Source of the DNA: Spirosoma taeanense
Lineage (GTDB): Bacteria; Bacteroidota; Bacteroidia; Cytophagales; Spirosomataceae
DNA: 64,000 bases
NCBI RefSeq assembly: GCF_013127955.1
Contig: NZ_CP053435.1
Span: forward strand, 682,001 to 746,000
Direction of reading: 5' to 3'
Below the pieces are notes generated by a model. It worked only from the letters and a program-made list of their open reading frames with translations, did no database searches and was not told where the DNA came from. Both the position numbers and the translations under genes were made by a program. The number at the start of each line of letters is the position of its first letter. Within the stretch, counting starts at the first letter, position 1. This document shows, piece after piece, positions 51,962 to 61,407 of this stretch.

Positions 51962-53440
51962 TTAACCAACGCTGCCCTCCAGACTGATCGCCAGCAGTTT
52001 CTGAGCTTCCACAGCAAACTCCATCGGCAACTGGTTCAAAACTTCCTTGGCATAGCCGTTAATGATCAGGGCAACGGCCTGTTCGGTCGGAATACCCCGC
52101 TGGTTGCAGTAGAACAACTGGTCTTCGCCAATCTTCGAGGTAGTGGCTTCGTGCTCAACCGTAGCCGAGGGGTTGTTTACCTCCAGGTACGGGAAAGTAT
52201 GCGCACCGCATTTATCCCCCAGCAGCAGCGAATCACACTGTGAGTAGTTACGGGCGTTTTCGGCCCGTTTCAGCACCTGGACCAGCCCCCGGTAGGAGTT
52301 CTGGCTTTTGCCCGCCGAAATGCCTTTCGACACGATCCGGCTCTTGGTGTTTTTTCCAATGTGCACCATCTTGGTGCCCGTATCGGCCTGCTGCATATTG
52401 TTCGTAACCGCTACTGAATAGAACTCGCCAATGGAATTGTCGCCTTTCAGAATAACCGAAGGATACTTCCACGTAATGGCCGAACCGGTTTCGACCTGCG
52501 TCCACGAAATCTTGGCGTTCGGACCGTCGCAGATACCGCGCTTGGTTACGAAGTTGTAAATACCGCCCTTGCCGTCTTTGTCGCCGGGATACCAGTTCTG
52601 TACCGTCGAGTATTTGATCTCGGCGTTGGCGTGGGCAATCAGTTCGACCACGGCTGCGTGGAGCTGGTTCTCGTCGCGCATGGGTGCCGTACAGCCTTCC
52701 AGATAGCTGACATACGAGCCTTCGTCGGCAATAATCAGCGTCCGCTCAAACTGACCCGTACCGGCCGCGTTGATCCGGAAATAGGTCGAAAGCTCCATGG
52801 GGCAACGAACGCCCTTCGGAATATAGCAGAACGAACCATCGGTAAACACGGCTGCGTTGAGGGCTGCGAAGTAATTATCTTTCGCCGGAACCACCGACCC
52901 CATGTATTTCTTCACCAGTTCGGGGTGCTCATGTACGGCCTCCGAAATAGAGCAGAAGATGATGCCGCGTTCAGCAAGGTCTTTTTTGAATGTCGTTGCT
53001 ACCGAAACCGAGTCCATGACGGCATCGACAGCTACCTGCGGACGTTCGCCCTGCGGTTCATCGACAACACCCGTCAGCCTCTTCTGTTCGCTCAGCGAGA
53101 TACCGAGCCGGTTAAACGTATCCAGCAGTTCGGGGTCAATTTCGTCCAGGCTGCCAACGGTTTTCTTCTGCTTCGGTGCCGAATAGTATTTAATGGCCTG
53201 GTAGTCAATTTTAGGGTATTTGACGTTAGGCCAGTGGGGTTCGATCATTTCCTGCCAGAGCCGGAACGCTTTCAGGCGGTTTTCGAGCAACCACTCAGGT
53301 TCGTTTTTCTTAGCGGATATAAACCGAATGGTGCCCTCGTCAAGACCTGCGGGGGCTTCATCGGCCTCAATCAGCGTCTCGAATCCGTATTTATACTCGG
53401 AGTTGGTAATACTCTCTAAAATTTCAACGTCCTTGCTCAT
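51962..53440 (-). CDS. sufB: Fe-S cluster assembly scaffold protein SufB
   Basis: 492 residues from the ATG at 53438-53440; the GTG at 53467 would add an unlikely tail. SufB motifs: [15 protein letters not shown] start, [93 protein letters not shown] and [29 protein letters not shown]. It forms the SufBC2D scaffold for Fe-S cluster synthesis. It stands alone here: sufC, sufD and sufS, usually next to it, are not adjacent, and terminator and intergenic sequence surround it. Confidence 0.96.
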   Translation of the reverse strand: MSKDVEILESITNSEYKYGFETLIEADEAPAGLDEGTIRFISAKKNEPEWLLENRLKAFRLWQEMIEPHWPNVKYPKIDYQAIKYYSAPKQKKTVGSLDEIDPELLDTFNRLGISLSEQKRLTGVVDEPQGERPQVAVDAVMDSVSVATTFKKDLAERGIIFCSISEAVHEHPELVKKYMGSVVPAKDNYFAALNAAVFTDGSFCYIPKGVRCPMELSTYFRINAAGTGQFERTLIIADEGSYVSYLEGCTAPMRDENQLHAAVVELIAHANAEIKYSTVQNWYPGDKDGKGGIYNFVTKRGICDGPNAKISWTQVETGSAITWKYPSVILKGDNSIGEFYSVAVTNNMQQADTGTKMVHIGKNTKSRIVSKGISAGKSQNSYRGLVQVLKRAENARNYSQCDSLLLGDKCGAHTFPYLEVNNPSATVEHEATTSKIGEDQLFYCNQRGIPTEQAVALIINGYAKEVLNQLPMEFAVEAQKLLAISLEGSVG

Positions 53441-53522
53441 AGTCAGTTGTCGCGTGGTTTTTTGCACCGTTGCGATATATTTTTAACAATCTGTCGGTAT
53501 GGTACGTTCCGGGCAGATTGGA

Positions 53523-53530
53523 CAAATATC
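53523..53530 (-). promoter_or_regulatory. Possible -7 element of sufB
   Basis: Minus-strand GATATTTG matches TAnnTTTG at seven of eight positions, 83 bases upstream of the start. No clear -33. Confidence 0.3.
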
Positions 53531-53600
53531 GGAAACTTTCTGCGATTTTGGATAAAAGGATCGCTATCTGCTCTTGCGTAGGAATATAATGAGCTAAACT

Positions 53601-53638
53601 AAAAACGGCTACCGATTATGTTGTCGGTAGCCGTTTTT
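53601..53638. terminator. Bidirectional terminator between convergent genes
   Basis: A 15-bp perfect stem (53601-53615 with 53624-53638) whose arms begin and end in AAAAA/TTTTT. It terminates the minus-strand lipoprotein gene at 53659 and blocks read-through into the sufB region. Confidence 0.9.
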
Positions 53639-53658
53639 AAATTGGTAAGAGCGATTCT

Positions 53659-54369
53659 TTATCTGGCCGTTACCCTGATGCTGCTGTAATACAGGGTTGT
53701 TAACCCTTCGTATCCCGAGTCTGTGCCAACAACGAGCCAGAGTTCGCCCTGGGCGTTGGTGCGTGCCGTCAGGAGGTTATCGCTATTGCTGCGGGTAATG
53801 AGTTTGTAATCGGTTACGTCATCGCCTGCTCCAATGGTACCCAGCAACGTAACATCGCGACCACCCGTAGACTGATTGCCCTTGTCAATGCTGAGTTCAT
53901 AAAAGCCATTGGTCAACTGCTTTTTCGGTTCGCTGGCCGACGCGCCTGCTTTCAGAAAAACACTGCCACCTGGTGAACCACCAATGCCGACCGAGTTATT
54001 GGCGTAGGACGAAGCCAGTTCAATATCGAACAATAATTTATAATCCGTATTGGGCTGCAGACCGGTCAGCTTCCTTTTCAGGAACATAAACACGTCATCG
54101 CTGCGGTTCATGCTCGAAAGCATGATGGCTTTACGGCTGGTGTCGAGAGGTTTAGGCAAAGTTGTCCAGGCCGACTGAAACTGAATATCGGCGATCTGCG
54201 TGCCATAATCCGTATAATCGGCTTCCCAGCCGTCGCTGTTCTGCTGGAAATTGGACTGGTATAGAACGCCGGGCTGATTTGGCTGTAGTGAAACACTATC
54301 GCTGGTGCAGGCGGTGAATACGAACAGGCCTCCCAGGAGAATGAAGGCCAGTAACAACGTTGATTTCAT
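53659..54369 (-). CDS. Lipoprotein of unknown function
   Basis: 236 residues. The lipoprotein signal ends FVFTAC (Cys21). The mature part has LYQSNFQQNSDGWEADYTDYG and later RDVTLLGTIGAGDDVTDYKLI, and ends LVVGTDSGYEGLTTLYYSSIRV, a layout typical of jelly-roll, carbohydrate-binding-like beta-sandwiches. No enzyme motif is present. It lies 72 bp downstream of the DoxX gene on the same strand and may be co-transcribed with it. Confidence 0.65.
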   Translation of the reverse strand: MKSTLLLAFILLGGLFVFTACTSDSVSLQPNQPGVLYQSNFQQNSDGWEADYTDYGTQIADIQFQSAWTTLPKPLDTSRKAIMLSSMNRSDDVFMFLKRKLTGLQPNTDYKLLFDIELASSYANNSVGIGGSPGGSVFLKAGASASEPKKQLTNGFYELSIDKGNQSTGGRDVTLLGTIGAGDDVTDYKLITRSNSDNLLTARTNAQGELWLVVGTDSGYEGLTTLYYSSIRVTAR

Positions 54370-54441
54370 GACTAACTCGATTTGTTTCCTGTATGGACTC
54401 GACTCTGTCTGAAAGCGTTGGAACTGCCAGCCAAAAAAATG

Positions 54442-54840
54442 TTATCGGTAATGGCTCCGGCCTGAGCTATCCAGACCACGCAGGGCCAGATAGAACGCGA
54501 TAACATACACGAGCTGGTTACCCGCCCCGGCCCAGTCTTCTTTCAGCGTCGTGCCGAACAGCAAAGCGCCAACAACCAGACCGCCCAGAAAATAGCCCCA
54601 TTTACTAAACTGGCCACCCAGCAGAATTAGTATGCCGCTAGTCAGTTCAACAAAGGGTAATGTATACAGGAACGCAGACGTAAGTAGTTCGGGCAGAATG
54701 GTGTTGGCGAAACCAGCCCCCGTTTTGGCCACAAATGTTTTTAACTTGGGCAGGCGCACCAGGCCATGCATCAGCATATTAATGCCCAGCCCGATCCGGA
54801 TAACGAGCTGGGCCAGTTGATTGGCACTTAGGTTATTCAT
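54442..54840 (-). CDS. DoxX-family inner-membrane protein
   Basis: 132 residues with four membrane helices (~10-30, 50-75, 80-100, 105-122). DoxX/DoxD signature at start: QLVIRIGLGINMLMHGLVRLPKL, and LPFVELTSGILILLGG. Members couple to quinol oxidases or thiosulfate:quinone reduction, or act in redox control; here the partner is unknown. Start ATG at 54838-54840. Confidence 0.85.
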   Translation of the reverse strand: MNNLSANQLAQLVIRIGLGINMLMHGLVRLPKLKTFVAKTGAGFANTILPELLTSAFLYTLPFVELTSGILILLGGQFSKWGYFLGGLVVGALLFGTTLKEDWAGAGNQLVYVIAFYLALRGLDSSGRSHYR

Positions 54841-54880
54841 ACAATCATTGGCTTATCGGCAACAGGACGCAGGCCGCTGG

Positions 54881-55147
54881 TTAATCGGTTTCGTCTCCGG
54901 TATCAACTTCTACGTCGCCATTTGCTACGTCTTCTGCCTCCAGCAGGGCGTTACTAACGCCGTTGGCGTCGGTGTCTGAGTCGTTAACTTCCTCTTTGAC
55001 GGGTTCGGGTCCCTGCGCCCTGACGGGGTTCATGTACTCCACCTGCGACACGCCGTTGTTGGCTTCTTCGCCCTGCGCCAGTTTGGTTAGCACCCCCTGG
55101 TTTTCATCTTCAGCAGGGTTATACGCATGATTATTGGTTGAATTCAT
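54881..55147 (-). CDS. Small acidic protein, unknown
   Basis: 88 residues, very rich in Asp, Glu, Asn and Val (EEVNDSDTDANGVSNALLEAEDVANGDVEVDTGDETD), with no signal peptide and no hydrophobic core; probably intrinsically disordered. It sits 22 bp downstream of a second acidic small gene on the same strand, and the two may form one unit. Role unknown; possibilities include a chaperone, metal or RNA-associated factor, or a regulator of DoxX/lipoprotein neighbours. Confidence 0.5.
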   Translation of the reverse strand: MNSTNNHAYNPAEDENQGVLTKLAQGEEANNGVSQVEYMNPVRAQGPEPVKEEVNDSDTDANGVSNALLEAEDVANGDVEVDTGDETD

Positions 55148-55168
55148 CGGGTTTTAAAATTAAGGGTT

Positions 55169-55438
55169 CTACACGCTGCCCGACCGGGTTACGTGGCCGC
55201 CTAAGGCGTAATTATCATCCTGATGATGATCGTGTTCGCCGGTAGGGTCGCCGTCTTCATCGGTAGGCTCATCATACAGGCCATTGTCTTCGGTTACGTC
55301 GTCCGCTTCATCGGCTTCATCATCTTCCATCGCGGCACCGCTCTGGTTACTGAAATTGTCGGGGTCCAGGCGACCGATGCGTGAGCCAATCAGCTCGACA
55401 TCGTCGCTGGGGGTTAGGTGATCGATTAAGGTTACCAT
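55169..55438 (-). CDS. Small acidic, His-bearing protein, unknown
   Basis: 89 residues from the ATG at 55436-55438 (MVTLIDHLTPSDDVELIGSRI); the open frame reaches back to an ATG at 55537 that shares its CATG with the divergent hydrolase start, a less likely start. Residues 35-75 are Asp/Glu runs (EDDEADEADDVTED, DEPTDEDGDPTGEHDHHQDD) with a His patch able to bind metal. It has no signal peptide. It is followed by a second acidic small gene; both resemble disordered acidic tails, not known enzymes. Confidence 0.5.
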   Translation of the reverse strand: MVTLIDHLTPSDDVELIGSRIGRLDPDNFSNQSGAAMEDDEADEADDVTEDNGLYDEPTDEDGDPTGEHDHHQDDNYALGGHVTRSGSV

Positions 55439-55535
55439 GATCGTTGAGCGTTTGTCTGTACTAGTAACTCGGTAGAATGACGAAAGGTTAGGCTTATTCA
55501 ATCCCTGGATTATTAATCCCTTATTCCGTGATTTC

Positions 55536-56330
55536 ATGAGATCGTTTTATCTGATTGCCTGCCTGTTAATTTCGCTGCTGACCAACGCCCAGACGAACCG
55601 TGAGCCGTTATTTACGTCCTTCGATGGTACCAAAATTCATTACGACGTCATTGGTGAGGGAAAGCCGGTGGTATTGCTGCATGGCTTCATCACGAATGGC
55701 GAAAGCTGGAAGCGGGCTCCCGTGTGGCAGGCGCTGGCCGATGCGGGTTTTCGGGTTGTAACGCTGGATCTCCGTGGCAATGGCCGCTCGGATAAACCCC
55801 ATTCTGCCGAAGCGTACCGCGACGATGCCGAGCTGAAAGACGTAATGGCACTCATGAAACACCTCGGACTGACCAACTACGACGTCGTGGGGTACTCGCG
55901 CGGAGCTATCCTGACTGCCAAACTCCTTACGCTCGACAAGCAGGTTCGTCGGGCCGTAATGGGTGGCATGAGCGCCGATTTTACGGCTCCCGACTGGTAC
56001 CGACGTAAGAATTTTTTTGAAGCACTGACCAGACCTGGTAGCCATCCTGAGTTGCAGGGCGCTATTGATTACGCGAATAGAACCGGAGCCGATACGGTTG
56101 TGCTGGCGCGTTTGCAGGAGTTTCAGCCCACGGCCACCCGCGCCGAACTGGGCAAAATAAAAGTGCCGCTGCTGGTCGTCAATGGCGATCAGGACCGCGA
56201 TAACGGCGACCCGCAGTCGCTGGTTGATGCCGTGCCCGGCTCGCGGCTGGTTGTTGTGCCGGGCAACCACGGCGCGGCCATGAGTACGCCGGAATTCGCC
56301 AAAGCCGTGGTTGAATTCCTTCGGAATTGA
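55536..56330 (+). CDS. Exported alpha/beta hydrolase
   Basis: 264 residues with a signal peptide (MRSFYLIACLLISLLTNAQ). Alpha/beta hydrolase fold: oxyanion segment VVLLHGFITNGESW, RVVTLDLRGNGRSDKP, nucleophile Ser in VVGYSRGAILTAK (GYSRG), and the acid/base in VVNGDQDRDNGD and VPGNHGAAM. The closest families are esterases and epoxide-hydrolase-like enzymes; the substrate is unknown. It is divergent from the small acidic genes and overlaps the CATG with the longer frame of one. Confidence 0.87.
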   Translation: MRSFYLIACLLISLLTNAQTNREPLFTSFDGTKIHYDVIGEGKPVVLLHGFITNGESWKRAPVWQALADAGFRVVTLDLRGNGRSDKPHSAEAYRDDAELKDVMALMKHLGLTNYDVVGYSRGAILTAKLLTLDKQVRRAVMGGMSADFTAPDWYRRKNFFEALTRPGSHPELQGAIDYANRTGADTVVLARLQEFQPTATRAELGKIKVPLLVVNGDQDRDNGDPQSLVDAVPGSRLVVVPGNHGAAMSTPEFAKAVVEFLRN

Positions 56331-56400
56331 TGCCCTGTTCTGGAAAAACAGCAGGTGATCGGCTTAATAGCACCGTAACATTAACCAGCCCAATCCGCTC

Positions 56401-56408
56401 TATCTTTG
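56401..56408 (+). promoter_or_regulatory. -7 promoter element before the propeller-phosphoesterase gene
   Basis: TATCTTTG is an exact TAnnTTTG match, 19 bases before the ATG at 56427, so the leader is short. This supports choosing 56427 over the earlier TTG-type frame start at 56406. Confidence 0.5.
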
Positions 56409-56426
56409 CCTGAAACTCAACTTCCA

Positions 56427-58817
56427 ATGCATCGCCTGCTCGCCTTCCTCCTGATTGTCTCGCCCCTTTTTGTTAGGGCGCAGATCCCGAAAACAACCCA
56501 GCGCCTGACCCTGCCCAACGGCTGGAGTCTGACGCCGGTGGGCAGGTCACTGCCCCTGGGCGATCTGCCGCTGAACCTGGCCGTTTCACCCAACGGGAAA
56601 CGACTTGCTGTGACCAATAATGGACAAAGCACCCAGTCGATTCAGTTAATCGACGTAGTCAACGAGAAGGTACTGAGCGAAGTCGAAATCAAAAAGTCGT
56701 GGGTGGGGCTATGCTTCAGCCCGGACGGCAAGCGGCTGCTGGCTTCGGGCGGCAACGACAACCGGGTGTTAATTTATAACGTAACGGGCGACCAGTTGAT
56801 CAAAATCGACTCGGTGGTGCTGGGTAAACCCTGGCCTAACCGCCTGTGGGTGGCGGGTATCGAAACGGACCGGACCGGTTCGACCCTCTATGCCGTAACG
56901 AAAGATGACAGCACCCTGTACGTCTGCGATCTGGCTTCGAAACAAATCAAAAACCGGATCAAGCTGCCGGCAGAGGGCTACACCTGCCTGCGTCAGCCCG
57001 GTACCGATGAGCTGTATATTTCGCTCTGGGGAGCCGAGAAGGTAGTTATCTACGACCCTAAACAGCAGAAACTGACCGGTGAGATCCGGACCGGTAGCCA
57101 CCCGAACGATATGGTGTTTACGCGCGACCGGAAGTACCTGTTTGTAGCCAATGCAAACGACAACTCCGTATCGGTGATTGATACAAAGACTCGCAGGGTG
57201 CTCGAAATCATTACCACCTCGCTGTACCCCAATGCCCTGGCGGGCAGCACGCCCAACGGACTGGCGCTGACGCCCGACGGCGAAACGCTGCTGGTTGCCA
57301 ATGCAGATAACAACTGCCTGGCGGTGTTCAACGTAGAGAAGCCGGGTCGCAGCCGGTCGCTGGGTTTTATTCCAACGGGCTGGTACCCGACTGCCGTGAA
57401 AGTAGTGGGCAAAAAAGTTATGGTTGCCAACGGGAAAGGGTTTTCGTCACAGGCAAACCCGAACGGACCCAATCCTTACAAACGCCGGGAGTCAGGTACG
57501 GAATATATTGCGGGCTTATTCAAGGGCACCTTATCGCTGTTTGAGCTACCGAAAGCTACTGACCTGACTAGCTTGTCGAAGCTGGTCTATGAGAATACGC
57601 CGTACACTAAGGAGAAAGAAAAACTGGCAGCTGGTGAGGTTAATAACCCGATTCCCAGGGAGGTGGGTGCCAAAAACTCGCCGATCAAATACGTCTTCTA
57701 CATTATCAAGGAAAACCGGACCTATGACCAGGTCTTTGGGGATATAGCGAGTGGCAATGGCGATACGTCGCTCTGTATCTTTCCAGAGAAAATTACGCCG
57801 AATCAGCACGCTCTAGCGCGTGAGTTCGTGCTGTTGGATAACTTCTATGTCGACGCTGAGGTGAGTGCCGATGGTCATAACTGGAGTACGGCCGCTTACG
57901 CCACCGATTACGTTGAGAAAGTCTGGCCGACGAGCTATGGTGGGCGGGGTGGTACGTATGATTTTGAGGGTAGCCGCCCGACGGCCTATCCCAAAAAAGG
58001 CTTCATCTGGGATTACTGCGAGCGGGCCGGTTTACGTTATCGCAGCTACGGCGAGTTTGAAGCCTATGCAAAACGGAAAGGGTCGGCGCTGGATGGCCGG
58101 TTTGCCCCGAACTACCCCGATTATGATTTGAAAATCAAAGATATTGATCGCGTCGAGATCTGGAAAAAAGACATTGACTCGCTGATTGCCAGCAACGCCG
58201 TGCCCCATTTCAGTAGCATTCGGCTGGGGAACGACCATACCAGCGGAGCCCGGATTGGAGCCCCCACGCCAGCCGCCCACGTTGCCGACAATGACCTGGC
58301 CGTTGGTCGATTCGTCGAGCACCTGTCCAAAAGCTCGATCTGGAAAGAATCGGCGGTGTTTATCCTGGAAGACGATGCCCAGAATGGGGCCGACCATGTC
58401 GATGCGCACCGGTCGCCCGCGCTCGTCATCAGTCCCTACACGAAGCGTCGGCACGTCGAGCATTCGATGTATTCAACTTCTGGTATGCTCCGCACGATAG
58501 AGCTGATTCTGGGCCTGCCGCCCATGAGCCAGTACGATGCGGCTGCCCTGCCCATGTTTGCCTGCTTTACCAGCACACCTACACTGACGCCCTACACGCA
58601 TCTCCCGGCAAACGTCGATCTCGAAGCAAAGAATACGGCCATGACCGAATCGGCTAAACAATCGCAGAAAATGGATCTTCGGTACGCCGACAAAATAGAC
58701 GATCGGCTGTTCAACGAGATTATCTGGAAAGCGGTTAAGGGCGAAAACTCCGTTATGCCCGCACCGAAGCGGGGCGCTTTTGTGATCGTTGCCGCCGACG
58801 ATGATGACGATGAATAA
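56427..58817 (+). CDS. Exported beta-propeller/phosphoesterase fusion protein
   Basis: 796 residues from the ATG at 56427. Signal peptide to ~20 (MHRLLAFLLIVSPLFVRA). An N-terminal YncE/YVTN-type propeller spans ~30-390 (LAVSPNGKRLAVTNNG, CFSPDGKRLLASGGNDNRV, LFVANANDNSVSVIDT, LALTPDGETLLVANADNN). Then a phosphoesterase (PF04185) domain, ~425-700, begins IKYVFYIIKENRTYDQVFGD, with NFYVDAEVSADGHNWSTAAY, an active-site ENRT, and later FILEDDAQNGADHVDAHRSP. It is probably a periplasmic acid phosphatase or phospholipase-like enzyme. A short Asp-rich tail closes it. Confidence 0.85.
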   Translation: MHRLLAFLLIVSPLFVRAQIPKTTQRLTLPNGWSLTPVGRSLPLGDLPLNLAVSPNGKRLAVTNNGQSTQSIQLIDVVNEKVLSEVEIKKSWVGLCFSPDGKRLLASGGNDNRVLIYNVTGDQLIKIDSVVLGKPWPNRLWVAGIETDRTGSTLYAVTKDDSTLYVCDLASKQIKNRIKLPAEGYTCLRQPGTDELYISLWGAEKVVIYDPKQQKLTGEIRTGSHPNDMVFTRDRKYLFVANANDNSVSVIDTKTRRVLEIITTSLYPNALAGSTPNGLALTPDGETLLVANADNNCLAVFNVEKPGRSRSLGFIPTGWYPTAVKVVGKKVMVANGKGFSSQANPNGPNPYKRRESGTEYIAGLFKGTLSLFELPKATDLTSLSKLVYENTPYTKEKEKLAAGEVNNPIPREVGAKNSPIKYVFYIIKENRTYDQVFGDIASGNGDTSLCIFPEKITPNQHALAREFVLLDNFYVDAEVSADGHNWSTAAYATDYVEKVWPTSYGGRGGTYDFEGSRPTAYPKKGFIWDYCERAGLRYRSYGEFEAYAKRKGSALDGRFAPNYPDYDLKIKDIDRVEIWKKDIDSLIASNAVPHFSSIRLGNDHTSGARIGAPTPAAHVADNDLAVGRFVEHLSKSSIWKESAVFILEDDAQNGADHVDAHRSPALVISPYTKRRHVEHSMYSTSGMLRTIELILGLPPMSQYDAAALPMFACFTSTPTLTPYTHLPANVDLEAKNTAMTESAKQSQKMDLRYADKIDDRLFNEIIWKAVKGENSVMPAPKRGAFVIVAADDDDDE

Positions 58818-58906
58818 AGAGTTGCTGGCCGGTAGCCGATGATTTGGTATTGTTGCTGAAAAATCAGCCGCAACGGATTATCTGTTACGGGTTATCTTCC
58901 TCTGTC

Positions 58907-59725
58907 ATGATCAAAACTGCGTTTCGGAAAGAAGCCCAGCTGGCAACCACGCTTCAGCAGGGCAGTAAAGGTTTCGATGTTCAGCGCGTACAGGAATGGC
59001 TTTGCTTAAACGCGCAGCGATTTCCGAACGTAGCCCTGAACACGACGTTAGACAAAGATTTTGGACCAGCCACCGAGCGGGCCGTGCGGAACTTCGAGCG
59101 GGCAATCAAACGGCCCCAGACAGGCAGAGTTACGCCCGACCTGTTTGCCGCGCTGAGTGAACCCTTATCCACCGCTTTCCAGACCGAACCGGCTGCCAGC
59201 GACGTGCGAAAGGCCGTTATTCGGATTGCACAGATGCACCTCCGGCAACGATCGGCCGAACTCCACGTGAACGAAGAGCAGACGAACCTGGGGCCCTGGG
59301 TGCGGTCGTATTGCGATGGACTGGAAGGCAAACCGTTCAAATGGTGCGTAGGGTTTGTGCAGACCATTCTCGATCAGGCCGCTTCAGGCTTTGGCCGGGC
59401 GTTTACGGTCATCATGCCTCATACGCTCAGTTGCGATCAACTGGCTTTGAGCGGTCAGCAGAGCGGGCGGCTCATCGATAACGCAAAACTTCGTAAAGAC
59501 TCCCGGCTGGCCCGTCCGGGCGACGTGTTTCTGCTTCGTAGCAGCGCAGGGCCTGTCAACGACTGGTTCCACGCCGGACTGATTACGTCCGTGTCGGGTG
59601 ATGTGCTGGAAACGATAGAAGGAAATACCGATTCGAAAGGGGGCAGCAACGGTACGGCCGTATTTGCCCGCGTACGTAACTTTCAGAAAGCTACGCTGGA
59701 TGTGTTTTCAATTGAGGGTTTATGA
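58907..59725 (+). CDS. Peptidoglycan-binding CHAP-domain protein
   Basis: 272 residues from the ATG at 58907 (the frame before it lacks a plausible start). A peptidoglycan-binding domain (~10-80) has LQQGSKGFDVQRVQEWLCLN and FGPATERAVRNFERAIK. A CHAP-type amidase/endopeptidase domain follows (~125-265) with KWCVGFVQTILDQA (catalytic Cys) and HAGLITSVSGDVLETIEGNT (catalytic His). No signal peptide is seen; export may be by another route or the protein may act in lysis. It probably cleaves peptidoglycan. Confidence 0.8.
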   Translation: MIKTAFRKEAQLATTLQQGSKGFDVQRVQEWLCLNAQRFPNVALNTTLDKDFGPATERAVRNFERAIKRPQTGRVTPDLFAALSEPLSTAFQTEPAASDVRKAVIRIAQMHLRQRSAELHVNEEQTNLGPWVRSYCDGLEGKPFKWCVGFVQTILDQAASGFGRAFTVIMPHTLSCDQLALSGQQSGRLIDNAKLRKDSRLARPGDVFLLRSSAGPVNDWFHAGLITSVSGDVLETIEGNTDSKGGSNGTAVFARVRNFQKATLDVFSIEGL

Positions 59726-59837
59726 GTGATTTGGGTGGGTTAACGCACTGCGGAATCGCCCAGGCTGCTTCAAAAATTTTAGACTGTTACATCCCAAACC
59801 CCTGTTTAATCGTATTTACCCCTGCACGTCGCCAGGC

Positions 59838-60107
59838 TTAGCAAGTGAACAGGCTACCGGCCGGCACTATGGGTTCTGAAGCCGGAACATCGTCTGGCAG
59901 GATTTCCGCGCCGAAACCCGCTGCCCTTAGCAGGGTAATCAATGAAGTTGATTCTACGACTCCAGATGGACATTCGACGCGCAGGACTCGGTCGCAATCG
60001 TCCAGATCAAAATTGGCTTGATAGCTGGTGTAGGTACTATGAATCTGATCAATGAGCCGCTTTGCCTGCGTTGGGCTGCGGACATCGGTTTTAAAGACTT
60101 CAACCAT
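59838..60107 (-). CDS. Small ferredoxin-fold (HMA-like) protein
   Basis: 89 residues. A beta-alpha-beta-beta-alpha-beta fold as in heavy-metal-associated domains is suggested by EVFKTDVRSPTQAKRLIDQIH, then ANFDLDDCDRVLRVEC and a final LRAAGFGAEILPD; the CxxC metal motif is absent. Similar small proteins occur in Bacteroidota and are of unknown function. It is divergent from the AraC-type gene at 60256, which leaves a 148-bp shared upstream region. Confidence 0.55.
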   Translation of the reverse strand: MVEVFKTDVRSPTQAKRLIDQIHSTYTSYQANFDLDDCDRVLRVECPSGVVESTSLITLLRAAGFGAEILPDDVPASEPIVPAGSLFTC

Positions 60108-60233
60108 TGCGCTGCTAGTCTGGACTAAGCTCCGTTAACTGGTCGGAAAAAAGAGAATCTGTGACAAATGTACAAGACCCATTTCAATTAAAAAGGGTGC
60201 AAATACGGCAATCTGAAGGGTTGATTGCGGCAT

Positions 60234-60241
60234 TAATTTTG
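60234..60241 (+). promoter_or_regulatory. -7 promoter element of the GlxA-like gene
   Basis: TAATTTTG is an exact TAnnTTTG match 15 bases before the ATG at 60256, giving a very short leader. No clean -33 TTG lies 17-23 bases upstream. Confidence 0.45.
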
Positions 60242-60255
60242 CCTATTTTTAACGT

Positions 60256-61233
60256 ATGAAGCACATATCGATTTTAGTACCTGAAGGCGCTATTTTGGGT
60301 AGTCTCGAAGGCTCCCGTCAGCTCTTAACGCAAGTGAATGAGTTTGTCAGAGCCAGGGGAGAGGCTCCCATCTTCGAGGTGCAGTTAGTTGGTCTTTCAA
60401 AGGAAACTCTCCTGAGCGGGGGTCTATTTACAGTAAACACCGACCGGCTTCTGTCGGAGGTAGCTAAAACCGACCTGATCATTATTCCCGCTATTGATGG
60501 GGAAATCACCCAGGCGTTAGCGGCCAACCGCGATTTTGTTCCGTGGCTGATCAATCAATATAACCTAGGCGCTGAGATTGCCAGCCTGTGTCTGGGCGCT
60601 TTTCTGCTGGCTTCGACGGGCTTACTCAAAGGTCGAAAGTGCGCTACGCATTGGATGGCGACGAACAATTTCCGGCAACTGTTTCCGGACGTAAACCTGG
60701 TGACCGAAAAGATCATCACCGACGAGCAGGGAATCTACTCCAGCGGAGGAGCGTTTTCCTATCTGAACCTGATTCTTTACCTCATCGAAAAATACGCCGG
60801 TCGGGATATGGCAATTCTATCGGCCAAGGTATTTGCTATTGAAATAGAACGGGACAACCAGTTGTCCTTTACCATCTTCCAGGGTCAGAAAGAGCATGAA
60901 GATGAGCCCATAAAGAAAGCCCAGGAGTTTATCGAGAAGAATTACCAGGATAAAATCACCGTTGAGCAATTAACCTCTATGCTGGCGCTGAGCCGTCGGA
61001 ATTTTGAACGCCGGTTTAAAAAGGCTACTGCTAATACGATCGTGGAGTATATACAGCGCGTGAAAATGGAAGCCGCCAAAATCAGTCTGGAGTCATCCCG
61101 GGAGAATGTCAACGAGGTGATGTACAAAGTTGGCTATACCGATACCAAGGCTTTCCGCTCTACATTCAAGCGAATCACTGGTTTGTCGCCCGTTGAGTAT
61201 CGCAACAAGTATAACCGGGAGATGCAGGTATAA
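60256..61233 (+). CDS. GlxA-family transcriptional regulator (DJ-1/PfpI plus AraC HTH)
   Basis: 325 residues. The N-terminal DJ-1/PfpI-like domain (~1-165) has SLCLGAFLLASTGLLKGRKCATHW; the C-terminal AraC HTH (~220-320) has ITVEQLTSMLALSRRNFERRFKKATA and VNEVMYKVGYTDTKAFRSTFKRITGLSPVEYRNKY. Such regulators activate nearby catabolic or stress genes upon binding a small molecule. The adjacent hydrolase-kinase pair is a candidate target; the direction and spacing (174 bp) allow independent transcription. Confidence 0.9.
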   Translation: MKHISILVPEGAILGSLEGSRQLLTQVNEFVRARGEAPIFEVQLVGLSKETLLSGGLFTVNTDRLLSEVAKTDLIIIPAIDGEITQALAANRDFVPWLINQYNLGAEIASLCLGAFLLASTGLLKGRKCATHWMATNNFRQLFPDVNLVTEKIITDEQGIYSSGGAFSYLNLILYLIEKYAGRDMAILSAKVFAIEIERDNQLSFTIFQGQKEHEDEPIKKAQEFIEKNYQDKITVEQLTSMLALSRRNFERRFKKATANTIVEYIQRVKMEAAKISLESSRENVNEVMYKVGYTDTKAFRSTFKRITGLSPVEYRNKYNREMQV

Positions 61234-61249
61234 GTAAGTCTTAAGGCGT

Positions 61250-61285
61250 GTTGCTTCTGGCCTAATCTTAGAGGTGAGAAGCAAC
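61250..61285 (+). terminator. Stem-loop after the GlxA-like gene
   Basis: GTTGCTTCT (61250-61258) pairs with AGAAGCAAC (61277-61285), with inner CCT/AGG; no T run follows. Probably the 3' end of the regulator transcript. Confidence 0.5.
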
Positions 61286-61407
61286 TGTTTAGGCTGGATT
61301 ATTCAGGAATAGTTGAAATTTTTCATTGAAATTCAACTGTTTGACGAACTTATCCCATTAATGGTATTAAATTGCATACAAAGTAACATAAAGTATAAAA
61401 AAACCCT

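Noticed and set aside
52631..53419. 262-residue plus-strand frame over sufB
   Set aside because: sufB on the minus strand is unmistakable; the plus frame is a shadow.
61244..61251. Second copy of the IS end (GGCGTGTTG)
   Set aside because: Only nine bases match the IS terminal repeat; no transposase or second end nearby.
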